Shown here in pieces: positions 51,327 to 59,750 of a DNA stretch of 64,000 nucleotides. Source of the DNA: Bradyrhizobium diazoefficiens (GTDB lineage: Bacteria > Pseudomonadota > Alphaproteobacteria > Rhizobiales > Xanthobacteraceae); the NCBI RefSeq assembly GCF_018131015.1, contig NZ_JAFCJJ010000028.1:18151-82150 (forward strand), in the 5' to 3' direction. Position 1 is the stretch's first letter, and every line of letters begins with the position of its first letter. The position numbers and the translations under genes are program-made. The notes below the pieces were generated by a model. It was given only the letters and a program-made list of their open reading frames with translations, ran no database searches and was not told the origin of the DNA.

Positions 51327-51731
51327 TTAGTCCTCTTGCTTGGTTTGTCGTTGGCCGGCGCGCGTTTCGAGCGTGCGGCGATAGCTGGCATAGGCGGGCT
51401 GGTCGATCTTCATCTTGTCGAGCGTGGTCTGCCAGAGGTGATCGGCAAGGCCCTCGCTTTGCAGGTCGAGCTCGCCGCGGCGAATGCGGCCCGACAGGTC
51501 GGCCTCCAGCTCCGCCAGCGAGCCGTCGCGGCCGAGCAGGGACTGCAGTCGGCCGAGCGCCTCGCGCTCGACGGTCTCGCCAAAATTTATTTCGCGGGCG
51601 ACGAGATCGATTGCATTGGCCGCAACGCGCGCCTGGAAGGCGGCGTTGGCGGGCAGTTGCGGCATCAAGGTCTCGCGCAGGAGTCTTGAGACCGCTGCAA
51701 GGATGTCGGCGCCACGGGGTTGATCCAGCAT
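51327..51731 (-). CDS. DUF6285 protein, possible LvaB-like kinase partner
   Basis: A 134-residue helical protein (ADILAAVSRLLRETLMPQLP, AFQARVAANAIDLVAREINF, ELEADLSGRIRRGELDLQSE, LADHLWQTTLDKMKIDQPAY) of the DUF6285 type. It has no signal or membrane segment. The gene starts one base after the kinase stop and ends six bases before the dehydrogenase start, so the three are translated together. In P. putida a small protein, LvaB, copurifies with and stimulates the kinase LvaA; this protein has the same place. That equivalence is inferred from order and size. Confidence 0.8.
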   Translation of the reverse strand: MLDQPRGADILAAVSRLLRETLMPQLPANAAFQARVAANAIDLVAREINFGETVEREALGRLQSLLGRDGSLAELEADLSGRIRRGELDLQSEGLADHLWQTTLDKMKIDQPAYASYRRTLETRAGQRQTKQED

Positions 51732-51732
51732 G

Positions 51733-52734
51733 TCAGTCGGTCCCGGTCAAAATGCGCATCAGGTCGAGCTCGTTCTCGGACACGCGCCGCGCGATCATGG
51801 CGCGCTCCACGCTTCCGTCGCGTCCGCTGGAAAACCATTCGAGCATGCTGGCGCAGCTCACGCCCCAGCGCAGGCTGCCCAAAACCTCCCAGTAGTACAC
51901 GCGAGCAGGATCGACGCGCTCGCCGCTGGCCGCCTCGTAGGCGTCGAATAATTGCCGTCGCGAGCCGAGGCCGCCGACGGGGCGGTCGAGCTCGCCGAAG
52001 CGCCATGGCGGTGTCGAGATCCAGGCGAGATCCTCCGCGGGGTCGCCGATATGGGCGACCTCCCAGTCGAGCACCGCGCGCACGCCCTCGGCTCCGAAGA
52101 TGATGTTGCCGTTGCGGTAGTCGCCATGCACCAGGCGATATTGTTTGAGAGGGGCGGGCGCGTTCTGCTCCAGCCAGCGAAACGCGAGGTCGAACACCGG
52201 CCGCGCCACGCCGAGGCTGTCGTAGCGGCTCGCGAGCCGCGCCACGATGATTTCGGCCGGCTTGAACGGCAGCGGCGGCAGCCGCGCCGTGTCGACCTTG
52301 GTCATGGTGCCGCGGATGGTGCCGAACTGCGCGGCGAGGCGAGGGCGGATGCTCGCGAATTGCGCATCGCGCAGCACCTTGCGCGCGATCGTCTCGCCTT
52401 CGATCCGCGTCATCAGAAAGCCGTCGCCGAGATTGTCGGCAGCGACCAGCGTGTGCACCACCGTCGGCACCGGCACGCCGCTGCCGTCGAGCACGCGGAT
52501 CAGCCCGGCCTCGGCCTCCAGCGACAGCGATTCGGCGCTTCGCAGGCCGCCGGGCGAGCGGCGCAGGATCAGCTTGTGCAGCACCCTGTCGCCGTCGACC
52601 GCGTCGAACGACCAGGTCTCCAGCGTCGCGCCCGCCGACAGGCGCCGCAGGTCGGCGATGCCGCGCGCGCCCGGCACGATGCGCGCCGTCATGGATTCGA
52701 GGGCGTGGCTAAAGGTATTGTCCATCGCGTTCAT
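51733..52734 (-). CDS. APH-type phosphotransferase, LvaA/ACAD10-11 kinase-like
   Basis: A 333-residue protein of the aminoglycoside phosphotransferase fold. The catalytic loop is RLVHGDYRNGNIIF (HxDxxxxN with the Asp and Asn), and the metal loop is VLDWEVAHIGDPAEDLAW. Such kinases next to acyl-CoA dehydrogenases are not resistance enzymes: related ones phosphorylate 4-hydroxyacyl-CoA. The start overlaps the TetR stop by four bases. ATP-dependent phosphorylation of a hydroxyacyl-CoA is the inferred reaction. Confidence 0.87.
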   Translation of the reverse strand: MNAMDNTFSHALESMTARIVPGARGIADLRRLSAGATLETWSFDAVDGDRVLHKLILRRSPGGLRSAESLSLEAEAGLIRVLDGSGVPVPTVVHTLVAADNLGDGFLMTRIEGETIARKVLRDAQFASIRPRLAAQFGTIRGTMTKVDTARLPPLPFKPAEIIVARLASRYDSLGVARPVFDLAFRWLEQNAPAPLKQYRLVHGDYRNGNIIFGAEGVRAVLDWEVAHIGDPAEDLAWISTPPWRFGELDRPVGGLGSRRQLFDAYEAASGERVDPARVYYWEVLGSLRWGVSCASMLEWFSSGRDGSVERAMIARRVSENELDLMRILTGTD

Positions 52735-53486
52735 GCTTCTCGCACCGGCATTGCCGCCTGCTTATTCCGCTTGAGGCCGCCAGCGAGGGCTGGCGCCTTC
52801 GCGGCCTCCGGCATCAGCGGCCGATCCGGATCGACATAGACCGCGCGGCACCAGATCTCCGTCACCTCGGTGCAAAGCCTCTTCAATTCGAGCGGCCGCT
52901 CGAACGGCTCCATCTTCAGGATCGCGAAGGCCTGCGCGGTGCCCTCGACCATCATGGCGAGCGAGAGCGCGGATGCATCAGGATCGATCGGCAGGCAGCC
53001 GCCGCGCTGGCGCTGGCGTTCGAGATGATCGCGCACCCTGATGATGTAGGCGCTGCGCATCTCGGCGCGCATCCGCCCGATCTCGGGGTCGACATAGCTC
53101 GCCTCGAAGAAGGCGCGCAGCAAGCCGCGGTTGGCGCCAAAAATCTCGAAATAGCGCAGATTGCTGTCGTAGACGCGCTGGCGCAGCGTGCGGCCCGAGC
53201 GCACCCGGGAGGAGGCGACAATATCGTCGACGACCTTGGTGATGGTGCGGACGAAGATATCGTCGGTGCTGCGGAAATACAGGTAGAACGCGCCGCGGCT
53301 GAGCCCGGTGGATTCGATGATGTCCTGCACGGTGGCGCGGATGTAGCCCTTGTCGGCGAACACGCGCCTTGCGGCATCGAGCAGGACCTGTTCGGTCGCC
53401 TCGGCCGAGTTGCGGGTCCGTCGCGACTCCGCCGGAAGCGCGCCACGGCGCACGGCCGACCGCGTGATGCGTCGTTTCCCTGCCAA
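52731..53486 (-). CDS. TetR-family regulator of the kinase operon
   Basis: A 251-residue regulator. The N-terminal HTH reads EQVLLDAARRVFADKGYIRA, TVQDIIESTGLSRGAFYLYF and RSTDDIFVRTI. The ligand-binding part is helical. The first 25 residues and the last 25 are basic, longer than in most TetR proteins. It is the first gene of the minus-strand operon (kinase, DUF6285, dehydrogenase, binding protein), sharing four bases with the kinase gene. A perfect palindrome at 53544-53565 lies 58 bases upstream and is its probable operator, so it likely represses its own operon until an acyl-CoA binds. Confidence 0.92.
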   Translation of the reverse strand: MAGKRRITRSAVRRGALPAESRRTRNSAEATEQVLLDAARRVFADKGYIRATVQDIIESTGLSRGAFYLYFRSTDDIFVRTITKVVDDIVASSRVRSGRTLRQRVYDSNLRYFEIFGANRGLLRAFFEASYVDPEIGRMRAEMRSAYIIRVRDHLERQRQRGGCLPIDPDASALSLAMMVEGTAQAFAILKMEPFERPLELKRLCTEVTEIWCRAVYVDPDRPLMPEAAKAPALAGGLKRNKQAAMPVREA

Positions 53487-53543
53487 ATCTCTTCCCCTGT
53501 CACGCGTGCATTTTGATGCACGTCATCGTTTCCGGTCCTCAAA

Positions 53544-53565
53544 CTGACACTGATGTCAGTGTCAG
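53544..53565. promoter_or_regulatory. Probable TetR operator palindrome
   Basis: CTGACACTGA and TCAGTGTCAG are perfect 10-base arms around TG, 58 bases before the TetR start at 53486. Length and symmetry are those of TetR-family operators. Confidence 0.7.
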
Positions 53566-53608
53566 ACTTGCGTCTTCTGGTCGCCGGCCTCGATCATTCT
53601 CTCGATCC

Positions 53609-54304
53609 TCAGAAAGATGATTCCGCATCCGCCATGCGCCTGACTCGTTTGACGGGAAGAGCGGGGCACTGCGCCTGAAACGCCTTCAGGCGCTTGAGCA
53701 TCAACTGCTGTCCCTTCGCCGTCGCAGCGCCGCGCAATGCGAGCGCGTAGCCGTAACCGACCGCGGGCTGGATATCGTCCAGCTCGATCTCGGCGATGAC
53801 CCAGTGCAGCATGACGGAGCGGAAAGTGTAGTCGAGGCTGCGCAGCAGCACGGCGGTGTCGATGTCGGGCAGCAGCAGACCCTCGTCGACGGCATCATCG
53901 AGCAGCTTCGTCCAGAAATCGTCGCGCTTCTGGTTGAAGATCGCGCTGCGCTCTTCGGACGCGGATGCGGCGAGAATGCTGGTCCACAACGCGCGATAGA
54001 ACACCGGATCGGCTTCGTAATAGCTGACGGCGAGCTTTGCGGCGCGCAGGATCCGCTCCAGCGGATCGAGCGATTTGAAGCTCGCAAAGCGCGTGCCGAA
54101 TCCCTTGATGTCCTCGAGCACGGCGACGAGCACGGCGCGCTTGGAGCCGAACAGATTATAGGGCGTGGCGAGGCTGACGCCGGCTTTCGCCGCGAGCGCG
54201 CGCATCGACAGACCGGCATCGCCGGTCTCGCGGATCAGGTCGCGCGCCGCCTTGATGATGCGCGAGCGCCGCTCCGCCTTGGCCGTGTCGCGTCGGTTTT
54301 CCAT
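53609..54304 (-). CDS. TetR-family regulator, divergent from binding-protein operon
   Basis: A 231-residue regulator starting at 54304 (MENRRDTAKAERRSR) after AGGCGAGA; an upstream in-frame start at 54361 is less likely. The HTH is IIKAARDLIRETGDAGLSMR, ALAAKAGVSLATPYNLFGSK. The C-terminal domain is helical and differs from that of the neighbour at 52731. It is divergent from the plus-strand operon starting at 54460, and directly repeated CGTTATAA sequences lie between them, so it is a likely regulator of that operon. Confidence 0.9.
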   Translation of the reverse strand: MENRRDTAKAERRSRIIKAARDLIRETGDAGLSMRALAAKAGVSLATPYNLFGSKRAVLVAVLEDIKGFGTRFASFKSLDPLERILRAAKLAVSYYEADPVFYRALWTSILAASASEERSAIFNQKRDDFWTKLLDDAVDEGLLLPDIDTAVLLRSLDYTFRSVMLHWVIAEIELDDIQPAVGYGYALALRGAATAKGQQLMLKRLKAFQAQCPALPVKRVRRMADAESSF

Positions 54305-54371
54305 TCTCGCCTGCCTGCCATGACTCGTGTGAACGATAGGTCCTGGTTGACACCCTGACAAATTTATATCA

Positions 54372-54392
54372 CGTTATAAGAACGCGTTATAA
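54372..54392. promoter_or_regulatory. Repeated CGTTATAA, possible operator
   Basis: CGTTATAA occurs at 54372-54379 and again at 54385-54392, 13 bases apart, within an AT-rich stretch between the divergent TetR and binding-protein genes. Each contains the palindrome TTATAA. It may be the binding site of the TetR protein at 53609 or part of the promoter. Confidence 0.4.
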
Positions 54393-54459
54393 AAATATTT
54401 CGGCGGACGGGCGGTGATGGAAACGCCGGCCCGGAAACCGCCGCTACGGGAGAAATGCC

Positions 54460-55698
54460 ATGCGCTTCTGCAATGGATCGTGGCTGGCGTCGCACGCCTG
54501 CATTTTGCTCGCCGGTGTGACGCTCGCGCTCCAGCCGGACTCGGTCCGCGCAGAAGCAGCGAAGGCTGACATCAAGATCGGCAACATTGCGCCCTACAGC
54601 GGCCCGGCATCGGCCTACAGCGCCTTCGCCAAGACCGAGGCCGCCTACATGAAGATGCTCAACGACAAGGGCGGCATCAACGGACGCAAGATCCAGTTCA
54701 TCTCCTATGACGATGCCTACAGCCCACCGAAGGCGGTCGAGCAGGCACGCAAGCTGGTCGAGCAGGACGAGGTGCTGGCGATATTCCAGGCGGTCGGCAC
54801 GCCTTCGAACGCCGCCATGATGAAGTACATGAATGCCAGGAAGGTGCCGCAGCTGTTCTCCGCGACCGGCGCGACCAAGTTCGGCGACCCCAGGAATTTT
54901 CCGTGGACGATGGGCTTTTCCACCTCGGTCTACCGGATCGAGAGCGCGATCTACGCGAAGTACATTCTGGCGAACTACCCGCAAGGGAAGGTCGCCGTGC
55001 TGTTTCCCAACGATGATTACGGCCGCGACATCTATGGAGGATTCAAGGACGCGCTCGGCGCCAGGGCCAAGACGATGATCGTCGCCGAAGCCTCCTACGA
55101 CAGCACCGAGCCGACCATCGATTCCCAGGTCAGCAAGCTGAAGGCATCGGGGGCGGACATCTTCATGAACTTCTCGACCCCGCGCTTCGGCGCGCTGGCG
55201 ATCCGCAAGGTCGCCGAGCTCGGCTGGAAGCCGCTGCATTTCATCAACACCACGGCGGCGTCGATTGCGAACTTCAAGCCCGCAGGGCTGGAAAACGCGG
55301 TCGGGCTCCTCACGGCGACGTCGATCAAGGAGCCTCGCGATCCCCGCTACGCCGACGATCCCGGCGTGAAGGAATATCTCGACTTCATGAAGCGCTATAA
55401 TCCGGAGGGTGATATCGCCAATGGCCAGAACGCCTACGGCTTTCTGGCCTCGCAGGTGCTGCAGAAGGTGCTCGAACAGTGCGGCGACGACCTGTCGCGC
55501 GACAACATCATGAAGCAGGCAGCCAATCTGAAAGACCTCAAGTTCGGCCTGCTGTTCGACGGCATCACCGTCAACACCAGCCCGACCAACTATTTCCCGA
55601 TCACCCAGATGCAGCTGCTGCGCTTCAATGGCGAGAGCTTCGACAAGGTCGGCCCGATCATGTCGGAGACGGTGATGCAGCCGGAAACGAGCAACTGA
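54460..55698 (+). CDS. Solute-binding protein of branched-chain amino acid type (third copy)
   Basis: A 412-residue periplasmic protein starting after GGGAGAAATGCC. Signal peptide: ASHACILLAGVTLALQPDSVRAE. The binding fold shows in IKIGNIAPYSGPASAYSAF, LNDKGGINGRKIQFISYDDA, VAVLFPNDDYGRDIYGGFKD and SQVSKLKASGADIFMNFS. It is the first gene of an operon with a crotonase, an acyl-CoA ligase and another crotonase. The imported ligand is therefore probably an organic acid that the ligase activates. No transport permease is encoded here. Confidence 0.92.
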   Translation: MRFCNGSWLASHACILLAGVTLALQPDSVRAEAAKADIKIGNIAPYSGPASAYSAFAKTEAAYMKMLNDKGGINGRKIQFISYDDAYSPPKAVEQARKLVEQDEVLAIFQAVGTPSNAAMMKYMNARKVPQLFSATGATKFGDPRNFPWTMGFSTSVYRIESAIYAKYILANYPQGKVAVLFPNDDYGRDIYGGFKDALGARAKTMIVAEASYDSTEPTIDSQVSKLKASGADIFMNFSTPRFGALAIRKVAELGWKPLHFINTTAASIANFKPAGLENAVGLLTATSIKEPRDPRYADDPGVKEYLDFMKRYNPEGDIANGQNAYGFLASQVLQKVLEQCGDDLSRDNIMKQAANLKDLKFGLLFDGITVNTSPTNYFPITQMQLLRFNGESFDKVGPIMSETVMQPETSN

Positions 55699-55714
55699 CG
55701 GGGAGCAGCTAGCC

Positions 55715-56524
55715 ATGACCGTGCAGCCGAAGATCCCTCCTGCCGACTTCGAGTGCCTCAAATACGAGGTAACCAACCACATCGCCGTGGTCACGCTGAA
55801 CCGGCCGGAGCGGCGCAACGCGCTCAACCGGCGCGCCTATGACGAGGTCGAGGCCTCCTTCCGCGCGGCCTCCGTCGACAACGAGGTCCGCTGCGTCGTC
55901 GTCACCGGCGCCGATCCCGCGTTCTGCGCCGGCGAGGACGTCAAGGAGATGATGACCGGCGAGAAGCGGGCCACGACGCCGGTGGTGCGCCGCCCGCCGA
56001 CGCCGGCGGCGATGTCCGCATTGGAATGCCAGGTGCCGGTGATCGCCGCCGTGAACGGCTCGGCGGTCGGCTGGGGCATGGAGCTGGCGCTGTACGCCGA
56101 CATCCGGCTGGCGTCCGAGAAGGCGAGCTTTGCCGAGCTCTTCATCCGGCGCGGGCTGATTTGCGACGTCGGCGGATTGTTGCGCCTGCCGGCTATCGTC
56201 GGCCCGGCCAAGGCCGCCGAGTTGCTCTATACCGGCGATGTCATCGACGCGCAGGAGGCTGCGCGGATCGGCCTGGTCGGCGAGGTGACGGCACATGCCG
56301 ATCTGATGCCGAAGGCGATGGACCTTGCGGGGCGCATCGCGCGCAATTCGCCGCTGGCGCTGCGCTTCATGAAGGAAGGCCTGCGCCGCGCCACCCACGG
56401 CGATCCAAGAGAGACCGGAAGCTGGGCCATCGAAATCATCTACAAGCTGTTCGACACCGCGGACCACCGCGAGGGCGTGCGCAGCTTCCTCGAAAAGCGC
56501 GAGCCCGTGTTCACGGGCCGCTGA
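55715..56524 (+). CDS. Enoyl-CoA hydratase/isomerase-family protein
   Basis: A 269-residue crotonase. The acyl-CoA site is VVVTGADPAFCAGEDVKEM and the oxyanion region VIAAVNGSAVGWGMELALYA. At the second catalytic position the sequence is FIRRGLICDVGGLLRLP, so an Asp (CDVGG) takes the place seen in isomerase-like members, and hydration is less certain. The gene follows the binding-protein gene by 16 bases. Confidence 0.88.
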   Translation: MTVQPKIPPADFECLKYEVTNHIAVVTLNRPERRNALNRRAYDEVEASFRAASVDNEVRCVVVTGADPAFCAGEDVKEMMTGEKRATTPVVRRPPTPAAMSALECQVPVIAAVNGSAVGWGMELALYADIRLASEKASFAELFIRRGLICDVGGLLRLPAIVGPAKAAELLYTGDVIDAQEAARIGLVGEVTAHADLMPKAMDLAGRIARNSPLALRFMKEGLRRATHGDPRETGSWAIEIIYKLFDTADHREGVRSFLEKREPVFTGR

Positions 56525-56553
56525 TATCGGAGCAACATGCCGGGAGGCGCGCG

Positions 56554-58101
56554 ATGAGTTCGTGGGTCAGGATTGGCGATCGCGTCAAGACCAAGGCGGA
56601 GATGGACGCGCGCGCCCAGCGCGCCGCGCGCGGCTATGCCAGCCTCGGTGTCAGCCAGGGCGATGTCGTCGCGGTCTATATGCGCAACGACTTCACCTTC
56701 ATGGAAGCCTCGCTCGCCGCCGGCCTGTGCGGCGCCTATGTCGTGCCGGTGAACTGGCACAACACGCCGGACGAGGCCCGCTACGTCATCGACAATTCCG
56801 GCGCAAAAGTGCTGGTCATCCATGCCGATCTCTGGCGCAACATCGGCCACGCCGTGCCTGCCGGAGTCAACGTGATCGTCGCCGAGACGCCGCCGAGCCT
56901 GCGCGGCCCGTATCGCGTCTCCGACGAAGCTGCAAAGGTGCCGGATGCGATGACCGATTGGGAAAGCTGGCTTGCGGGCTTCGAGCCCGCGAGGCCGCCG
57001 TTCCCGACCTCGCCGGGCTCGATGATCTATACGTCGGGCACCACCGGCCATCCCAAGGGCGTGCGCCGGCAGCCGCCGACGCCGGAGCAGGCGCTGGCGA
57101 GCCAGCAGATGATGCGCGTGGTCGGCGGCGTGACCGATTGGGCCGATCGGCTGAACGAGGTGGTGCTGCTGATTCCGGGGCCGGCCTATCACTCGAGCCC
57201 GAACGGCTGGATGTTCTCGTTCTACAACATGGGCGCCAACATCATCGTCGAACCCCGCTTCGATCCGGAGCGGATGCTGGCGACGATCGAGACGCATCGC
57301 GTCACCCACGCGCTGGTGGTGCCGACCATGTTCGTGCGGCTGCTGGCGCTGCCGGCCGAGACGCGCGCGCGCTACGATCTGTCGAGCCTGACTTTCGCCA
57401 TGCATGTCGGCGCGCCCTGTCCGCCGCACGTCAAGCGCGGCATGATCGACTGGTGGGGGCCGGTCATCACGGAGCACTATGGTTCGACCGAAGTGGGCGC
57501 GGTGACCTTTTGTACATCCGCCGAATGGCTGGCCCATCCCGGCACCGTCGGACGGCGGCTGCCCGGCTGCGCCGTCGTCATCATGGACCAGGAAGGCAGG
57601 GAGCTGCCGCTCGGACAAGCCGGCGAGATCGTCTGCGGGCGCGACCTCTATCCGGAATTCACCTATCACGGCGATCCGGCCAAGCGGCAGCGGTCCGCGC
57701 GCGGTCATCTGGTCGCCACCGGCGACGTGGGCTTCTTCGACGCCGACGGCTTCTTGTATTTGTCGGGCCGCGCAAGCGACATGATCATCTTCGGCGGCAC
57801 CAACATCTATCCGGCCGAGATCGAGTCGGAGCTGATGAAGGTCCCCGGCGTCGCCGACTGCGCGGTGTTCGGCATTCCGGACGACGAGTTCGGGGAAAAG
57901 GTTTGCGCCTTCGTCCAGCCCAGCCACGGCGCCGTGCTGAACGAGGACATGATCCGTTCCGAGCTGAAGTCCCGGCTCGCCGGCTACAAGATTCCGCGAC
58001 GGATCGAGCTCTGCGCCACGCTGCCGCGCGAGGACACCGGAAAAATCTTCAAGCGAAAGCTGAAGGAGCCGTTCTGGCAGGGCACGGGTCGCACGATCTG
58101 A
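56554..58101 (+). CDS. Acyl-CoA ligase (class I adenylate-forming)
   Basis: A 515-residue ligase starting at 56554 after GGGAGGCGCGCG. Motifs: GSMIYTSGTTGHPKGVRRQ, TEHYGSTEVGAVTF, ATGDVGFFDADGFLYLSGRA, SDMIIFGGTNIYPAEIESEL and DTGKIFKRKLKE with the catalytic Lys. It is distinct from the ligase at 39866. As a member of the binding-protein operon it probably activates the acid delivered by that protein. The substrate is unknown. Confidence 0.93.
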   Translation: MSSWVRIGDRVKTKAEMDARAQRAARGYASLGVSQGDVVAVYMRNDFTFMEASLAAGLCGAYVVPVNWHNTPDEARYVIDNSGAKVLVIHADLWRNIGHAVPAGVNVIVAETPPSLRGPYRVSDEAAKVPDAMTDWESWLAGFEPARPPFPTSPGSMIYTSGTTGHPKGVRRQPPTPEQALASQQMMRVVGGVTDWADRLNEVVLLIPGPAYHSSPNGWMFSFYNMGANIIVEPRFDPERMLATIETHRVTHALVVPTMFVRLLALPAETRARYDLSSLTFAMHVGAPCPPHVKRGMIDWWGPVITEHYGSTEVGAVTFCTSAEWLAHPGTVGRRLPGCAVVIMDQEGRELPLGQAGEIVCGRDLYPEFTYHGDPAKRQRSARGHLVATGDVGFFDADGFLYLSGRASDMIIFGGTNIYPAEIESELMKVPGVADCAVFGIPDDEFGEKVCAFVQPSHGAVLNEDMIRSELKSRLAGYKIPRRIELCATLPREDTGKIFKRKLKEPFWQGTGRTI

Positions 58102-58111
58102 GGAGAGTCTG

Positions 58112-58993
58112 GTGGATCAGCAATACGCAACCTATGGCAACATCACCTGCGCGATCGACGGCGCGACCCTGGTGATCACGCTCAATCGGCCGGACAAGCT
58201 CAACGCCTATACCGGCGCGATGGGCTCCGAGATCGAGGACGCCTTCCGCAAGGCCGACACCGACGACGCCATTCGCGCGATCATCGTCACGGGGGCGGGC
58301 CGCGCCTTCTGCGCCGGTGCCGATGTCTCCGGCGGCGCGTCGAGTTTCGACACCTCGGGCGCGCACGGCGCCGGTGTCTTCGGCAACCGGCTTGCGAGCG
58401 GCGGGGCGCGCTCCGGCAGCGGCTTCGTCGACGCGATCTTCCGCTGCCGCAAGCCGTCGATCGCCGCCATCAACGGTCCCGCCGTCGGCATCGGCATCAC
58501 CATGACGCTGCCGATGGACGTGCGTATCGCCGTCAAGGGCGCCAAGATCGGCTTCATCTTCGCGCGGCGCGGCCTCGTGCCCGAGGCCGGCAGCGCCTGG
58601 TTCCTGCCCAAGCTTGTCGGCCTGCCACAGGCCCTGCGCTGGGCGATCTCGGGCCGCACCTTCGCCGCCGAGGAGGCGCTGGCCGGCGGTCTCGTCAGCG
58701 AAACCACCGAGCCCGCCGATCTGCTCAGCCGCGCCAGGGAGATCGCTCAGGAATTGACCGCCGAGACCTCGGCGGTGTCGGTCGCGCTGACCCGGCAGAT
58801 GCTGTGGCGCTTTGCCGGCGCGCCGGATCCATTCGAGCTGCTGGGGATCGACGGCCCGATTTCGCGCGAGCGCGGCGGTCACGCCGATGTCCGCGAAGGC
58901 GTTGCCTCCTTCCTGGAGAAGCGCCCGCCGGCGTTTCCAGGCAAGGTCTCGACCGACATGCCCAGCCAGTATCCCTGGTGGCGGGAACGCTGA
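58112..58993 (+). CDS. Enoyl-CoA hydratase/isomerase
   Basis: A 293-residue crotonase from a GTG start at 58112 preceded by GAGGAGAGTCTG. It has IIVTGAGRAFCAGADVSGGA, AINGPAVGIGITMTLPMDV and FIFARRGLVPEAGSAWFLP with a Glu at the catalytic position. An extra loop (SSFDTSGAHGAGVFGNRLAS) between the motifs makes it longer than the usual 260. It is the last gene of the operon, ten bases after the ligase. Confidence 0.9.
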   Translation: MDQQYATYGNITCAIDGATLVITLNRPDKLNAYTGAMGSEIEDAFRKADTDDAIRAIIVTGAGRAFCAGADVSGGASSFDTSGAHGAGVFGNRLASGGARSGSGFVDAIFRCRKPSIAAINGPAVGIGITMTLPMDVRIAVKGAKIGFIFARRGLVPEAGSAWFLPKLVGLPQALRWAISGRTFAAEEALAGGLVSETTEPADLLSRAREIAQELTAETSAVSVALTRQMLWRFAGAPDPFELLGIDGPISRERGGHADVREGVASFLEKRPPAFPGKVSTDMPSQYPWWRER

Positions 58994-59212
58994 GCGGGGT
59001 TTCGGCCCGTAAATCCCGCAAATCCCCGGCACGGACGCCTTCGCAAAACTACGGAAACCGCGAAGGAAGCCTTTACCATCACCGGCAGTCCCGGTTGAGG
59101 CGATGAACGTTTCGGAGTTATGGAAAAATTCTGCGGGATTCGCGTCGGCGTTTTACCAATTGGTTGGAGGCAGCGTGCGATACTCCCCGCAGAGTTGGGG
59201 AGCCTTAGAGTT

Positions 59213-59743
59213 ATGCGCGAGCTTCGTGGCGCAGTCAGACATCGCACGTTGAGAACCGGAATCGTCGAATTCAATTCCGGGAAGAGCAACGTCATGAGCA
59301 TCCCCTGCGCGATCCGCGATGTCTCCAGCACCGGCGCCCGCCTGGAGCTCAACAGCTCGCTCCAGCTCCCGAAGCGGTTCACGCTGATCTTCAGCGACGG
59401 ATTGCGCAAGACCTGCCAGGTCGCATGGCGCAAGGGCAGGATCACCGGCTGCGCCTTCGCGGACGGACCTGCGTGCCCGGACGAACAGGCCATGATGTAC
59501 ACCGAGATAGAGCAGGCGCGGCACAGGCAGCAGGTTGGTGCGCGCATCAGAAAGGCGCGTGAAGCCCGTGCCTACAGCGAAGCCAAGCTGGAGGAGCTGA
59601 TCGGTGCCTCGTCCGGGTTCATTGCGCTCGCCGAGAAAGGCGAGACCGAGATTCCCCTCTACCAGCTCATGCGTATCGCCGACCTGCTGATGCTCAACCT
59701 CGACCGGCTCGTGGCCGGCCCGGCCAAGATCGACGCGGCCTAA
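59213..59743 (+). CDS. PilZ domain fused to XRE-type HTH
   Basis: A 176-residue protein from the ATG at 59213 (MRELRGAVRHRTLRTG), which follows GGGGAGCCTTAGAGTT; an ATG at 59120 would add 31 residues without domain character. The N-terminal 90 residues are PilZ-like: an Arg-rich start, then AIRDVSSTGARLEL with the DxSxxG c-di-GMP motif and CQVAWRKGRITGCAF. The last 65 residues form a helix-turn-helix (VGARIRKAREARAYSEAKLE, ELIGASSGFIALAEKGETEI, PLYQLMRIADLLMLNLDRLV). The fusion suggests a c-di-GMP-responsive DNA-binding regulator. Whether c-di-GMP binds is inferred, because the RxxxR motif is not perfect. Confidence 0.82.
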   Translation: MRELRGAVRHRTLRTGIVEFNSGKSNVMSIPCAIRDVSSTGARLELNSSLQLPKRFTLIFSDGLRKTCQVAWRKGRITGCAFADGPACPDEQAMMYTEIEQARHRQQVGARIRKAREARAYSEAKLEELIGASSGFIALAEKGETEIPLYQLMRIADLLMLNLDRLVAGPAKIDAA

Positions 59744-59750
59744 ACCGCCG

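Noticed and set aside
51733..52734. An aminoglycoside resistance phosphotransferase
   Set aside because: The fold is shared, but tight coupling with DUF6285 and acyl-CoA dehydrogenase genes fits a hydroxyacyl-CoA kinase.
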